Below are positions 1 to 5,618 of a DNA stretch of 5,618 nucleotides, one piece after another. Origin of the DNA: Bacillota bacterium (GTDB lineage: Bacteria; Bacillota; Clostridia; Lachnospirales; Lachnospiraceae); assembly GCA_022717655.1 (NCBI GenBank), contig JAIIAN010000188.1:1-5618 (forward strand), read 5' to 3'. The position numbers and the translations under genes are program-made. The notes beneath the pieces were generated by a model that was not told where the DNA came from, did not search any database, and saw nothing but the letters and a program-made list of their open reading frames with translations. Numbering within the stretch: position 1 is the stretch's first letter; every line of letters starts with the position of its first letter.

Positions 1-562
1 TCGGGATTCCCGTTACACTGCCCTTTGTTCTCGAAGATTTTTCTATTTTTTCAATCGCATTTAAGACAACCTGTCGAATCGGAACAAATTCCTCACTGCT
101 TTTTCTTTGAACCAAATCAAAAATCTTCTTTTCGGTATCTTCCATAATATCCTGCACCCGTTCTTTTCCCAGGTAACAGGTATTTGTGATTTCCTCCATC
201 GTCTTTATCATCTTGCGGAGCATTGCTTTTTCTTTTACAATTTCCGCATAATTTTTTGCATTTAGCGAAGTCGGCACAGACCCCATCAGTTCCGCAACAA
301 ATTCCATACTTGAGACTTCCGGCGGAAGGTCTTTTTCTCTTAAACGATCCTGAAGGGTAACCAAATCAACTGGTTTCCCTTCATTAAATAATTCCACCAT
401 TGTATCAAATACAATTCCATACTGCTGTTGATAAAAATCTTCGCCTGTAATAATTTCAGATGCTGTCACAATTGCATCTTTATTCATAATCATGGAGCCG
501 ATTACCGACTGTTCTGCCTCTGTATTATGAGGAAGTATTCTCTTTATGAGTGCTTCGTCCAT
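1..562 (-). CDS. dnaB: Replicative DNA helicase DnaB, N-terminal part (3' end beyond window)
   Basis: This is the N-terminal 187 codons of the hexameric 5'-3' helicase that unwinds DNA at the replication fork and binds primase DnaG (called DnaC in Bacillus subtilis). The translation starts MDEALIKRILPHNTEAEQSV. It carries family hallmarks: PHNTEAEQSVIGSM (residues 11-24), DFY (42-44), KPVDLVTL (63-70), a SVPTSLNAKNYAEIV stretch (95-109) and EKAMLRKMI (111-119). The end, GSVTGIP, is the segment just before the TGF..LD that opens the RecA-like ATPase domain. The visible part is therefore the N-terminal helical domain plus the linker; Walker A and B lie beyond the edge. I chose the ATG at 562. 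The in-frame ATG at 571 has only 2 bases between it and the GGAG of the Shine-Dalgarno, against 11 for 562, so 571 remains possible. It is the last visible gene of the gdpP-rplI-dnaB block. Confidence 0.95.
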   Translation of the reverse strand, partial: MDEALIKRILPHNTEAEQSVIGSMIMNKDAIVTASEIITGEDFYQQQYGIVFDTMVELFNEGKPVDLVTLQDRLREKDLPPEVSSMEFVAELMGSVPTSLNAKNYAEIVKEKAMLRKMIKTMEEITNTCYLGKERVQDIMEDTEKKIFDLVQRKSSEEFVPIRQVVLNAIEKIEKSSRTKGSVTGIP

Positions 563-573
563 GCCAGTCATGG

Positions 574-580
574 CTCCTTT
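574..580 (-). promoter_or_regulatory. Shine-Dalgarno of dnaB (AAAGGAG)
   Basis: On the minus strand AAAGGAG lies in the short gap after the rplI stop. It is 2 bases from the ATG at 571 and 11 bases from the ATG at 562. Neither spacing is ideal, but the longer one is more workable, which favours the start at 562. Confidence 0.6.
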
Positions 581-591
581 CTAAGCGTATC

Positions 592-1041
592 TTATTTCAT
601 TTCTTTAATGTTAACTTTTAATTCTGCTGTTACTTTTGGATGCAGACGAATCGGTACTCTTACTACACCTAACTCTTTAATCTGGGAAGAAAGCTGCATT
701 TTCTTCTTGTCAATGTCGTATCCAAGCTGTGCTTTCACTGCTTCTGCAAGCTCCTTTGTGGAAACAGAACCAAAGGTACGTCCGTTTTCTCCCACTTTTA
801 ATCCAACTGTAATTTCTTTTGTCTCTAATTCTTCTTTGAATGCTTTTGCTTCTTCCAATACTTCTTTTGCTACTTTTTCTTCGTGTGCTTTCTGAAGTTT
901 TAAATCATTGATATTCTTTGGAGTTGCCTCTAATCCAAGTTTTTTTGGAAACAGCATATTTCTTGCATATCCATCACTTACATTTACAATTGTTCCTTTT
1001 TTTCCAAGAGATTTTACATCTTCAATTAAAATTACTTTCAT
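592..1041 (-). CDS. rplI: 50S ribosomal protein L9 (bL9)
   Basis: Structural protein of the large ribosomal subunit that binds 23S rRNA near the base of the L1 stalk and helps maintain reading frame. The 149-residue length is the usual one for the family. The N-terminal RNA-binding domain opens MKVILIEDVKSLGKKGTIVN and continues VSDGYARNMLFPKKLGLEAT (residues 21-40), the L9 signature with its conserved glycines, lysines and DGYARN. A charged connecting helix rich in K and E follows (about 41-75). The C-terminal domain contains GRTFGSVSTKELAEA and RVPIRLHPKVTAELKV. The ATG is 1 base after the gdpP stop, and its strong Shine-Dalgarno (AAGGAAGGAG, 1060-1051, spacer 9) lies inside the last gdpP codons. 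Translational coupling with gdpP is therefore likely. No promoter of its own is visible; it probably shares the gdpP transcript. Confidence 0.98.
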   Translation of the reverse strand: MKVILIEDVKSLGKKGTIVNVSDGYARNMLFPKKLGLEATPKNINDLKLQKAHEEKVAKEVLEEAKAFKEELETKEITVGLKVGENGRTFGSVSTKELAEAVKAQLGYDIDKKKMQLSSQIKELGVVRVPIRLHPKVTAELKVNIKEMK

Positions 1042-1042
1042 C

Positions 1043-3082
1043 TTAAATTGCTCCTTCCTTAATCATCTGGTCAATTGTATCTTTCAATTGAATAATTGCT
1101 CCATTTACCGTCGCATCCTTCAACTGTGCACCAGCCACATTGATATGACCGCCACCGCCCAGCCGTTCCATAATCAGCTGAACATTTACCTCATCAATTG
1201 CCCTTGCACTAATATAAATCAAATTGTTATAATCCGTCAATACAAATGATGCTTTTACACTGTCAATATCCAGTAATTCATTTGCAGCCTGTGCCGCCAC
1301 GATGGTCGGACTGTCCAATCCACTGCTTGGGCAGATTCCAATTGCAAACGAATCCCGATAAGTTTCCACAGTTCGCACAGTTTCTGCCTTTGCCCGATAG
1401 GAACTGACATCATCACGGAACATTTTTCTTACACGAGTCACGTCCGCTCCACAGCGTCGTAAAAATGCAGCTGCTTCAAACGTTCTTACACCTGTCTTTG
1501 AAGTAAAATTATCTGTGTCAATTACAATCCCTGCGTAAAGGGCATCTGCTTCGATATTATAAATTCGGATTCCATCTGAAAAATACTGCAGAATTTCCGC
1601 AACCATCTCGCAGGCAGAAGAAGCAAACGGCTCAATATAGGATAACACCGCATTGGAAATGACTTCTGCGCCTTGACGGTGATGGTCTAATACCACAATC
1701 GTCTTTGTCTTTGACAACAAATCCTCACATTCCGTATAACTTGGTTTATTCGTATCTACGACTACGACTACCGTATTATTATCTACGATTTCTTTTGCTT
1801 CTGCACTGTTTACAAACATGTGCTCATCGTATTCCGGATTATTGATAAAGTTTTCAATAATCGGCCGTACCGACATGGTCGGGTTATTGACTACGATATG
1901 AGCCCGTTTATTCAAAGATTTCGCTGCACGGTAGATTCCAATTCCGGCACCGATGGAATCCACATCTGAAATCTTATGTCCCATAACCACGACTTTGTCT
2001 TTTGCTACCATAAATTCTTTTAAAGCATGTGCTTTGACTCTCGCTTTAACTCGTGTTGTCTTACCCATCTGCTGTGACTTTCCGCCAAAGTAAATCATGG
2101 TATCGCGGTCTTTTATAACAACCTGGTCTCCACCTCGTCCAAGTGCCAAATCAATTGCAATTCTCGAATACTCATAATTCTGAACATAGTTTGCCCCGTT
2201 AATTCCGATTCCAATACTGATTGTGACATCCATATCATTACCGATATTAATACTTTTTACTTCTTCCAGAATACTAAACCGTTTTTCTTTTAATTCTTCT
2301 AACGAACGCTGGCATAAAATCAGAATAAACTTATCTTTTTCTAACTTTTTCACCAGACCATCCATCTCGGAGAAATATTTATTTAATTTTCTCTCTATCA
2401 ATGCCACTAAAAGAGAACGCCGGACTTCTTCCACACTGTTTAATGCCTCTTCATAATTGTCCAGATACAAAAGACCCGTTACTAACTTTTCTTCATCACG
2501 TTCTTTTTTATAACGATTTACATCTGTCTCATCAAAAATATAAATTGCCGTCAGAAAATTATCTGCCTCCGATTCAATCAGCCCTGAATCTTCTAACATT
2601 GCCCCAATTGAAATCTTGCACATGGAAGCTCTGTAATCCCTGTTTTCAAACTGAAACAGAACTTCTGAGGACTCATCTTTTGGCAGGCGTTCAATTGTAA
2701 TTTCCTGAAAAATGCTTGTAATCGACCTGTGGTATTTGACCGGTTTCTGGCTCAATTGTGAAAATGCCTCATTCATCCACAGGATTCTTCCTCTGCCATC
2801 CAATAATGCATAAGGTACAATAAAATCACGTAACAGACTTTTCTGTACCTGCCCATACTGTGTGGCAAAAGAAATCAGCTCATTGAGTATGTCGGCACGA
2901 CTGTGATGATACTGAAAAACCGCTATCGCAAGATACACTGCGATAAAGCAGGTTGCAATAAATCCGCCTTTTACGCTGATGCGGAAAATACACAAATCCA
3001 TAAGCAGGAGTAAAAGTACCATGATAACCGGCCACTGCATATACAGCTTAAGCTGTCCCTTTATCTTGATATTGCCATTCAT
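1043..3082 (-). CDS. gdpP: Membrane cyclic-di-AMP phosphodiesterase GdpP (DHH/DHHA1 family, YybT type)
   Basis: Hydrolyses the second messenger c-di-AMP to pApA, thereby influencing potassium/osmolyte balance, cell-wall stress and beta-lactam tolerance in Firmicutes (family knowledge). Numbering from the proposed ATG (679 residues, close to the roughly 660 of Bacillus GdpP): two membrane helices at about 13-33 and 39-57, a degenerate PAS domain at about 85-182, and a degenerate GGDEF domain at about 202-329 in which EKDKF (248-252) replaces GGDEF. A DHH phosphodiesterase domain follows from about 363: GHKISDVDSIG (H369, D373, D375), VVDTNKPS (D443), LDHHR (D466-H468) and GIVIDTDNF (D522). The DHHA1 domain ends with GGGGH (642-646). 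All expected metal ligands are present, so it should be active; the altered GGDEF is typical and does not suggest diguanylate cyclase activity. The frame is open back to a TTG at 3181, but a promoter occupies that stretch. The ATG at 3082 has a proper Shine-Dalgarno, so I place the start there; ATGs at 3142 and 3109 lack good ones. Confidence 0.95.
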   Translation of the reverse strand: MNGNIKIKGQLKLYMQWPVIMVLLLLLMDLCIFRISVKGGFIATCFIAVYLAIAVFQYHHSRADILNELISFATQYGQVQKSLLRDFIVPYALLDGRGRILWMNEAFSQLSQKPVKYHRSITSIFQEITIERLPKDESSEVLFQFENRDYRASMCKISIGAMLEDSGLIESEADNFLTAIYIFDETDVNRYKKERDEEKLVTGLLYLDNYEEALNSVEEVRRSLLVALIERKLNKYFSEMDGLVKKLEKDKFILILCQRSLEELKEKRFSILEEVKSINIGNDMDVTISIGIGINGANYVQNYEYSRIAIDLALGRGGDQVVIKDRDTMIYFGGKSQQMGKTTRVKARVKAHALKEFMVAKDKVVVMGHKISDVDSIGAGIGIYRAAKSLNKRAHIVVNNPTMSVRPIIENFINNPEYDEHMFVNSAEAKEIVDNNTVVVVVDTNKPSYTECEDLLSKTKTIVVLDHHRQGAEVISNAVLSYIEPFASSACEMVAEILQYFSDGIRIYNIEADALYAGIVIDTDNFTSKTGVRTFEAAAFLRRCGADVTRVRKMFRDDVSSYRAKAETVRTVETYRDSFAIGICPSSGLDSPTIVAAQAANELLDIDSVKASFVLTDYNNLIYISARAIDEVNVQLIMERLGGGGHINVAGAQLKDATVNGAIIQLKDTIDQMIKEGAI

Positions 3083-3089
3083 ATCTTTT

Positions 3090-3096
3090 ACCTTCC
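3090..3096 (-). promoter_or_regulatory. Shine-Dalgarno that sets the gdpP start (GGAAGGT)
   Basis: GGAAGGT on the minus strand ends 7 bases before the ATG at 3082, a near-ideal spacing. The other in-frame candidates have none or poor ones: TTG at 3181, ATG at 3142 and ATG at 3109 (GGAAA only 3 bases away). This supports a 679-residue GdpP beginning MNGNIKIKGQ. Confidence 0.7.
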
Positions 3097-3126
3097 GATT
3101 TCTTAACATTTTCCGGTATTTTCGAT

Positions 3127-3138
3127 TTATCCGGATAA
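3127..3138. promoter_or_regulatory. 12-bp perfect palindrome in the gdpP leader, possible operator
   Basis: TTATCCGGATAA reads identically on both strands. It falls about 9-20 bases downstream of the transcription start predicted from the promoter at 3153-3181, and about 45 bases upstream of the gdpP ATG. A perfect dyad in this position could be a repressor site. It has no loop, so it is more likely a DNA site than an RNA hairpin. A short palindrome can also arise by chance, so the functional reading is inference. Confidence 0.35.
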
Positions 3139-3152
3139 GCATGTACTGGTCT

Positions 3153-3181
3153 ATTATATCATTTTTTTTATTTTTGTACAA
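3153..3181 (-). promoter_or_regulatory. Sigma-A promoter for gdpP-rplI-dnaB
   Basis: On the minus strand a -35 box TTGTAC (3181-3176; four of six bases match TTGACA) is followed by exactly 17 bases and a perfect -10 box TATAAT (3158-3153). An extended -10 TG precedes it (TGATATAAT), and the spacer is A-rich. Transcription would begin near 3147-3146, leaving a leader of about 63 bases before the ATG at 3082. The -35 box begins 9 bases after the kinase stop codon, so gdpP, rplI and dnaB can be transcribed independently of the two-component operon. Confidence 0.8.
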
Positions 3182-3190
3182 TACTGGTTC

Positions 3191-4789
3191 TTATTCCTCA
3201 TCTGTATGCATCCAGATGAGGAATTCGGTTGAAAGCCCTTCTTTTGGAAATTTGATAAGTTCAATCACACCGCCATGTGCCTCGACTATTTTTTTCGCAA
3301 TGGCAAGTCCAAGACCTGTTCCCTGCCGGCTGTTTCTTGATTCATCTCCCACCACAAACGGTTCAAACACCATCTGAGCCAGCTCTTTTGGAATTCCTGT
3401 ACCGTTATCTCCGATACTGATACAAACCGTATCTGCTTCTTTTTTCATCGAAAAGAAAAGCATCGTCCCTCTTTTATTATGTTTGACAGAATTATTAATC
3501 AGATTTTCAAATACCCGCTTCATCTGTTGTACATCAATTTGACACCAGATTACCATTTCCGGTATCTCTACTTCCAGTGAAAATCCGCCCAGCACCAATT
3601 CATTATATTTTGCCGCTAAATATTCTCTTGCATATTCGCAGATATCCACCTTTGTTTTTACCGGTCTGAAATCTGGATGTTCCAATTTGCTGTATTCAGA
3701 AAAGGCATTAATCAGTTCATTTAAAACAATGGATTTATGATAAATCGTCTGTAGATACTGCTTTTTATTTTCTTCTTTTATAACACCGTCACAGATTGCC
3801 TTTGCATAGCCTTGAATAATTGTAATCGGGGTCTTTAAGTCATGAGAAATGTCTGCAAGCATCTGCTGTTTTTCTTCATCGGAAGCCTTTCTGCATTCTT
3901 CACTTTCTGCCAGTCTTTGTACCAGTTTTACAAAGTCGTCCCCGATTTCTACAAATTCATCCGGTCCATTGTTATCATTACTTAATTTCTGCCCTTTTTG
4001 ATAGCATACAATTGATTCTTTCAGTGCCATCAGCGGACGCTTCACCTTATGATTCAAGCGCACGGCAAAAACTGCTACAATCAGAGCATAAAGTGGAAGA
4101 ATCAGCCACTGAACCACTCGCATGGATTTTGTAAATTCAAGATATTTCTTTGTATCTTTTTTTTCATAGCGAAAAACTGCTGTATAGCCCTTTCCCCGCT
4201 TGTTTTTAAATTCCCACTTTGCATACTGAACCGGATTTTTCCCCTTTTTTATAATATAATCCAACTCTTTTTGATTTACATTCTTTCCTGTAAAGCCCAT
4301 CTGATTGACCAATACTGTTCCAGAATCATCCAAAAGCAGATATTCTTTTTTGTTCTTTTCAGTGCTCTCTTTTGTTTTTTCCCTTTGGATCAAAATCCGT
4401 TCGTTTTCATTTTCATCTTGATAAAAAACTGCTTTTATCTTTTCTTTCTTATCCAACTCATTGACAAAAAACAGTTCTTCCTCTGTAAATCTTTTTGGCA
4501 TGTCACTTTTACTTTGATAAATCATCCGAAGATTTTCATCTAAAATAACAAATGCTCCTTTTTGCCCCAGCAAAATATCAGATGGAAATTTTTCATAATT
4601 TCCATCTTCCAGATATCCGGTAAATTTTTTAATTTTTTCTGTTTTTAATCCTGAGAAATGCTGTTCTCCCATCCAGTTAACCACAGCGACAATACACATC
4701 AAAGCCAACAGCACAGCAAACGAAAACCAGAGATAATTCCGAATAATAATCGATAGAAAACTGCCTTTTTTTCTCTTATCGGTTTTCAA
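3191..4789 (-). CDS. Membrane sensor histidine kinase, HAMP type, partner of the adjacent response regulator
   Basis: Autophosphorylates on histidine in response to an external or membrane signal and passes the phosphate to the OmpR-type regulator encoded just upstream. Layout of the 532 residues: short basic N-terminus, first membrane helix at about 18-40, a lysine- and glutamate-rich extracytoplasmic domain at about 41-224, second helix at about 225-244, HAMP-like linker at about 247-298 (P252, EIGDDF). The HisKA domain has H-box SHDLKTP with phosphoacceptor H316. The ATPase domain has N-box ENLINNSVKHN (428-438), G1 DNGTGIP (461-467), F-box FEPF (475-478) and G2 GTGLGLA (490-496). All catalytic motifs look intact. 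The sensor domain seems to contain two related modules of about 70 residues. The start is TTG at 4789, 7 bases after AGGA, overlapping the regulator gene by 14 bases; no other suitable start precedes the first helix. Signal unknown; the VanS/PhoR-like core gives class only. Confidence 0.93.
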   Translation of the reverse strand: MKTDKRKKGSFLSIIIRNYLWFSFAVLLALMCIVAVVNWMGEQHFSGLKTEKIKKFTGYLEDGNYEKFPSDILLGQKGAFVILDENLRMIYQSKSDMPKRFTEEELFFVNELDKKEKIKAVFYQDENENERILIQREKTKESTEKNKKEYLLLDDSGTVLVNQMGFTGKNVNQKELDYIIKKGKNPVQYAKWEFKNKRGKGYTAVFRYEKKDTKKYLEFTKSMRVVQWLILPLYALIVAVFAVRLNHKVKRPLMALKESIVCYQKGQKLSNDNNGPDEFVEIGDDFVKLVQRLAESEECRKASDEEKQQMLADISHDLKTPITIIQGYAKAICDGVIKEENKKQYLQTIYHKSIVLNELINAFSEYSKLEHPDFRPVKTKVDICEYAREYLAAKYNELVLGGFSLEVEIPEMVIWCQIDVQQMKRVFENLINNSVKHNKRGTMLFFSMKKEADTVCISIGDNGTGIPKELAQMVFEPFVVGDESRNSRQGTGLGLAIAKKIVEAHGGVIELIKFPKEGLSTEFLIWMHTDEE

Positions 4790-5477
4790 TTTTATATCCT
4801 ACTCCTCGAATCGTTTTGATATATTGTGGATTTTTGGGATTTTCTTCTATTTTTTCCCGAAGATTTGAGATATGTACCATAATTGTATTATCATCACTTT
4901 CGACATATTCTCCACAGGTATTTTCATAAATCTGGACTTTGGTAAAAATCATTCCTGGACTCTTCATAAATAATGCAAGAATCTTATATTCCATTGGGGT
5001 CAGAAAGATTTCTTCCTCTCTTTTTTTCAGTACGAGAGTCTGGGTATCCAACACTAACTCTCCTACCTTTAAAATATGATTTTCTTTTTTTGACTCTGCC
5101 TCGCTGTTTAAGCGGTAAAAACGTCTCAATGCCGAATTTACTCTTGCCACAACTTCAAGAGGGTCAAATGGCTTTGTCATATAATCATCTGCTCCAAGAT
5201 TTAAGCCTTTGATTTTATCACAGCTTTGTGTTTTCGCAGATAAAATCAAAATCGGCATATTGCTTTTTTCCCGAATCCGTTTTGTCAGTTCATAGCCATC
5301 CATCCCTGGCATCATAATATCGAGCACTGCCATATCCATTTTCTCTTGTTCTAAGAGTTCTAATGCCTCATTTCCGTTTTCTGCACAAAACACCATATAG
5401 TTTTCATTTTCCAGATACAATTTAATCAGTTCGGCAATTTCTTTTTCGTCTTCCGTTATTAATATGTTGTACTTCAT
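4776..5477 (-). CDS. OmpR/PhoB-family response regulator (receiver plus winged helix)
   Basis: Cytoplasmic transcription factor activated by phosphorylation from the overlapping kinase. The 233 residues match the usual family length. The receiver domain (about 3-118) has acidic pocket E9, D10 and E11, phosphoacceptor D53 in VLDIMMPGMDG, S80 in ILILSAK, Y99, and K102 in the TKPF motif. A linker rich in S, E and K (about 124-133) leads to the winged-helix DNA-binding domain (about 134-231), with LTPMEYKILALF, NTIMVHISNLREKI (recognition-helix region) and the terminal hairpin TIRGVGYKI. The overall pattern resembles VanR-type regulators, but the targets cannot be told from sequence. The ATG at 5477 is forced, because an in-frame stop lies at 5501-5499 with no other start between. 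Ribosome-binding spacing is odd: AGGGG is only 1 base from the ATG, and AAGAAGGG is 15 bases away. It is the first gene of the two-gene operon. Confidence 0.95.
   Translation of the reverse strand: MKYNILITEDEKEIAELIKLYLENENYMVFCAENGNEALELLEQEKMDMAVLDIMMPGMDGYELTKRIREKSNMPILILSAKTQSCDKIKGLNLGADDYMTKPFDPLEVVARVNSALRRFYRLNSEAESKKENHILKVGELVLDTQTLVLKKREEEIFLTPMEYKILALFMKSPGMIFTKVQIYENTCGEYVESDDNTIMVHISNLREKIEENPKNPQYIKTIRGVGYKIENR
4797..4805 (-). promoter_or_regulatory. Shine-Dalgarno of the kinase TTG start, inside the regulator gene
   Basis: GGAGTAGGA on the minus strand lies in the codons for the RGVGY segment of the response regulator. Its proximal AGGA is 7 bases from the TTG at 4789. This supports a non-ATG start and coupled translation of regulator and kinase. 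Confidence 0.6.
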
Positions 5478-5520
5478 ACCCCTAAAATTTTTCCCTTCTT
5501 AGAATTGCTGTACATGGTTT

Positions 5521-5547
5521 TTTATCTCAAACTTTGACTAAGATAAA
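5521..5547 (-). promoter_or_regulatory. Dyad in the promoter region of the two-component operon
   Basis: TTTATCT and AGATAAA form a 7-bp inverted repeat separated by 13 bases. It lies 44-70 bases upstream of the response regulator ATG. On the minus strand the proximal arm overlaps a possible extended -10 element, TGAGATAAA, that has no good -35 box. A binding site for an autoregulator or another repressor is plausible, but OmpR-family proteins usually bind direct repeats, so the assignment is weak. I see no convincing consensus promoter for this operon. Confidence 0.3.
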
Positions 5548-5556
5548 TGCTTCCAC

Positions 5557-5590
5557 AAAGAACAAGAAAGAATCTCGCTTGCGAGATTCT
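5557..5590 (-). terminator. Possible intrinsic terminator of a gene lying beyond the right edge
   Basis: On the minus strand a 10-bp perfect stem, AGAATCTCGC with GCGAGATTCT and a 2-base AA centre (5590-5569), is followed by a moderately T-rich tail, TTCTTGTTCTTT (5568-5557). It could end a minus-strand transcript entering from outside the window. The tail is interrupted by G and C, so termination strength is uncertain. The stem also belongs to the hairpin array described separately. Confidence 0.4.
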
Positions 5591-5617
5591 CCGCCTGCGG
5601 CGGGTCGCTTTTGCGAC
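5569..5617. repeat. Array of three abutting GC-rich hairpins, likely a dispersed intergenic repeat
   Basis: Three perfect inverted repeats follow one another with no spacer. At 5569-5590 the stem is 10 bp with a TT centre. At 5591-5603, CCGCC and GGCGG flank TGC. At 5604-5617, GTCGC and GCGAC flank TTTT. The first and third share a TCGC/GCGA core. The block is much richer in G and C than its surroundings and lies between genes, as expected of a REP-like or other dispersed palindromic element. It may continue past the window edge. Function and copy number cannot be judged here. Confidence 0.6.
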
Positions 5618-5618
5618 A

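Noticed and set aside
248..252. Altered GGDEF motif of GdpP (EKDKF, residue numbering) as a sign of a broken or new enzyme
   Set aside because: A degenerate GGDEF is normal in GdpP/YybT proteins, and the DHH/DHHA1 catalytic residues are intact.
428..895. Plus-strand open frame of 155 codons opposite dnaB and rplI
   Set aside because: It is antisense to two well-conserved genes. Its cysteine-, phenylalanine- and serine-rich translation is typical of reverse-complement shadow frames and matches no known family.
1554..1559. A TATAAT on the minus strand inside gdpP as an internal promoter
   Set aside because: No acceptable -35 box at 16-18 bases. Such hexamers are expected by chance in AT-rich coding sequence.
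3083..3181. N-terminal 33-residue extension of GdpP starting at TTG
   Set aside because: The stretch holds a near-consensus promoter and has no Shine-Dalgarno at the TTG. The ATG at 3082 has a good one, and the shorter protein fits the family length.
4049..4543. Plus-strand open frame of 164 codons opposite the kinase, with apparent membrane segments
   Set aside because: The hydrophobic F/I/L-rich stretches come from reading the lysine-rich (AAA/AAG) sensor-domain codons in reverse. The kinase in the other frame is clearly real.
1..5618. A new defence, toxin-antitoxin or mobile system
   Set aside because: All genes belong to known core or regulatory families in a conserved order. There is no transposase, integrase, CRISPR repeat or unrecognised gene in the window.

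Overview
The window is AT-rich and every supported gene lies on the minus strand, so transcription runs from high to low coordinates. The gene order (two-component regulator, c-di-AMP phosphodiesterase GdpP, ribosomal protein L9, replicative helicase DnaB) and the protein sequences point to a Firmicute of class Clostridia. A Lachnospiraceae-like gut anaerobe is my best guess, from general resemblance of the proteins and not from any search. The gdpP-rplI-dnaB order is a well-known conserved block in Firmicutes, so most of the window is core chromosome rather than a mobile region.

Reading in the direction of transcription: positions 5618-5478 are non-coding. They hold three hairpins that abut without spacers (5569-5617, probably a dispersed repeat and/or the terminator of an upstream gene) and an AT-rich dyad (5521-5547) in the likely promoter region of the regulator. 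Next come an OmpR/PhoB-type response regulator (5477-4776) and a membrane sensor histidine kinase (4789-3191). These overlap by 14 bases, and the kinase starts with TTG. Just after the kinase stop lies a near-consensus extended -10 sigma-A promoter (3181-3153). It sits inside what a naive reading would call the 5' end of gdpP, so the gdpP start is better placed at the ATG at 3082, behind a good Shine-Dalgarno. A 12-bp perfect palindrome lies in the leader just downstream of the predicted transcription start.

From that promoter run gdpP (3082-1043), rplI (1041-592) and dnaB (562 to beyond position 1, truncated by the window). They are tightly packed: 1 base between gdpP and rplI, about 29 between rplI and dnaB. 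GdpP degrades cyclic di-AMP, L9 is a structural protein of the 50S subunit and DnaB unwinds the replication fork. Their link is conserved position rather than a shared pathway. The two-component pair upstream has no terminator separating it from gdpP, so read-through into the core block is possible.

I see no CRISPR array, tRNA, rRNA, insertion sequence or evident new defence system. The most unusual items are the abutting hairpin array at the right edge, the promoter plus palindrome in front of gdpP, and an apparent tandem duplication of about 70 residues in the sensor domain of the kinase.
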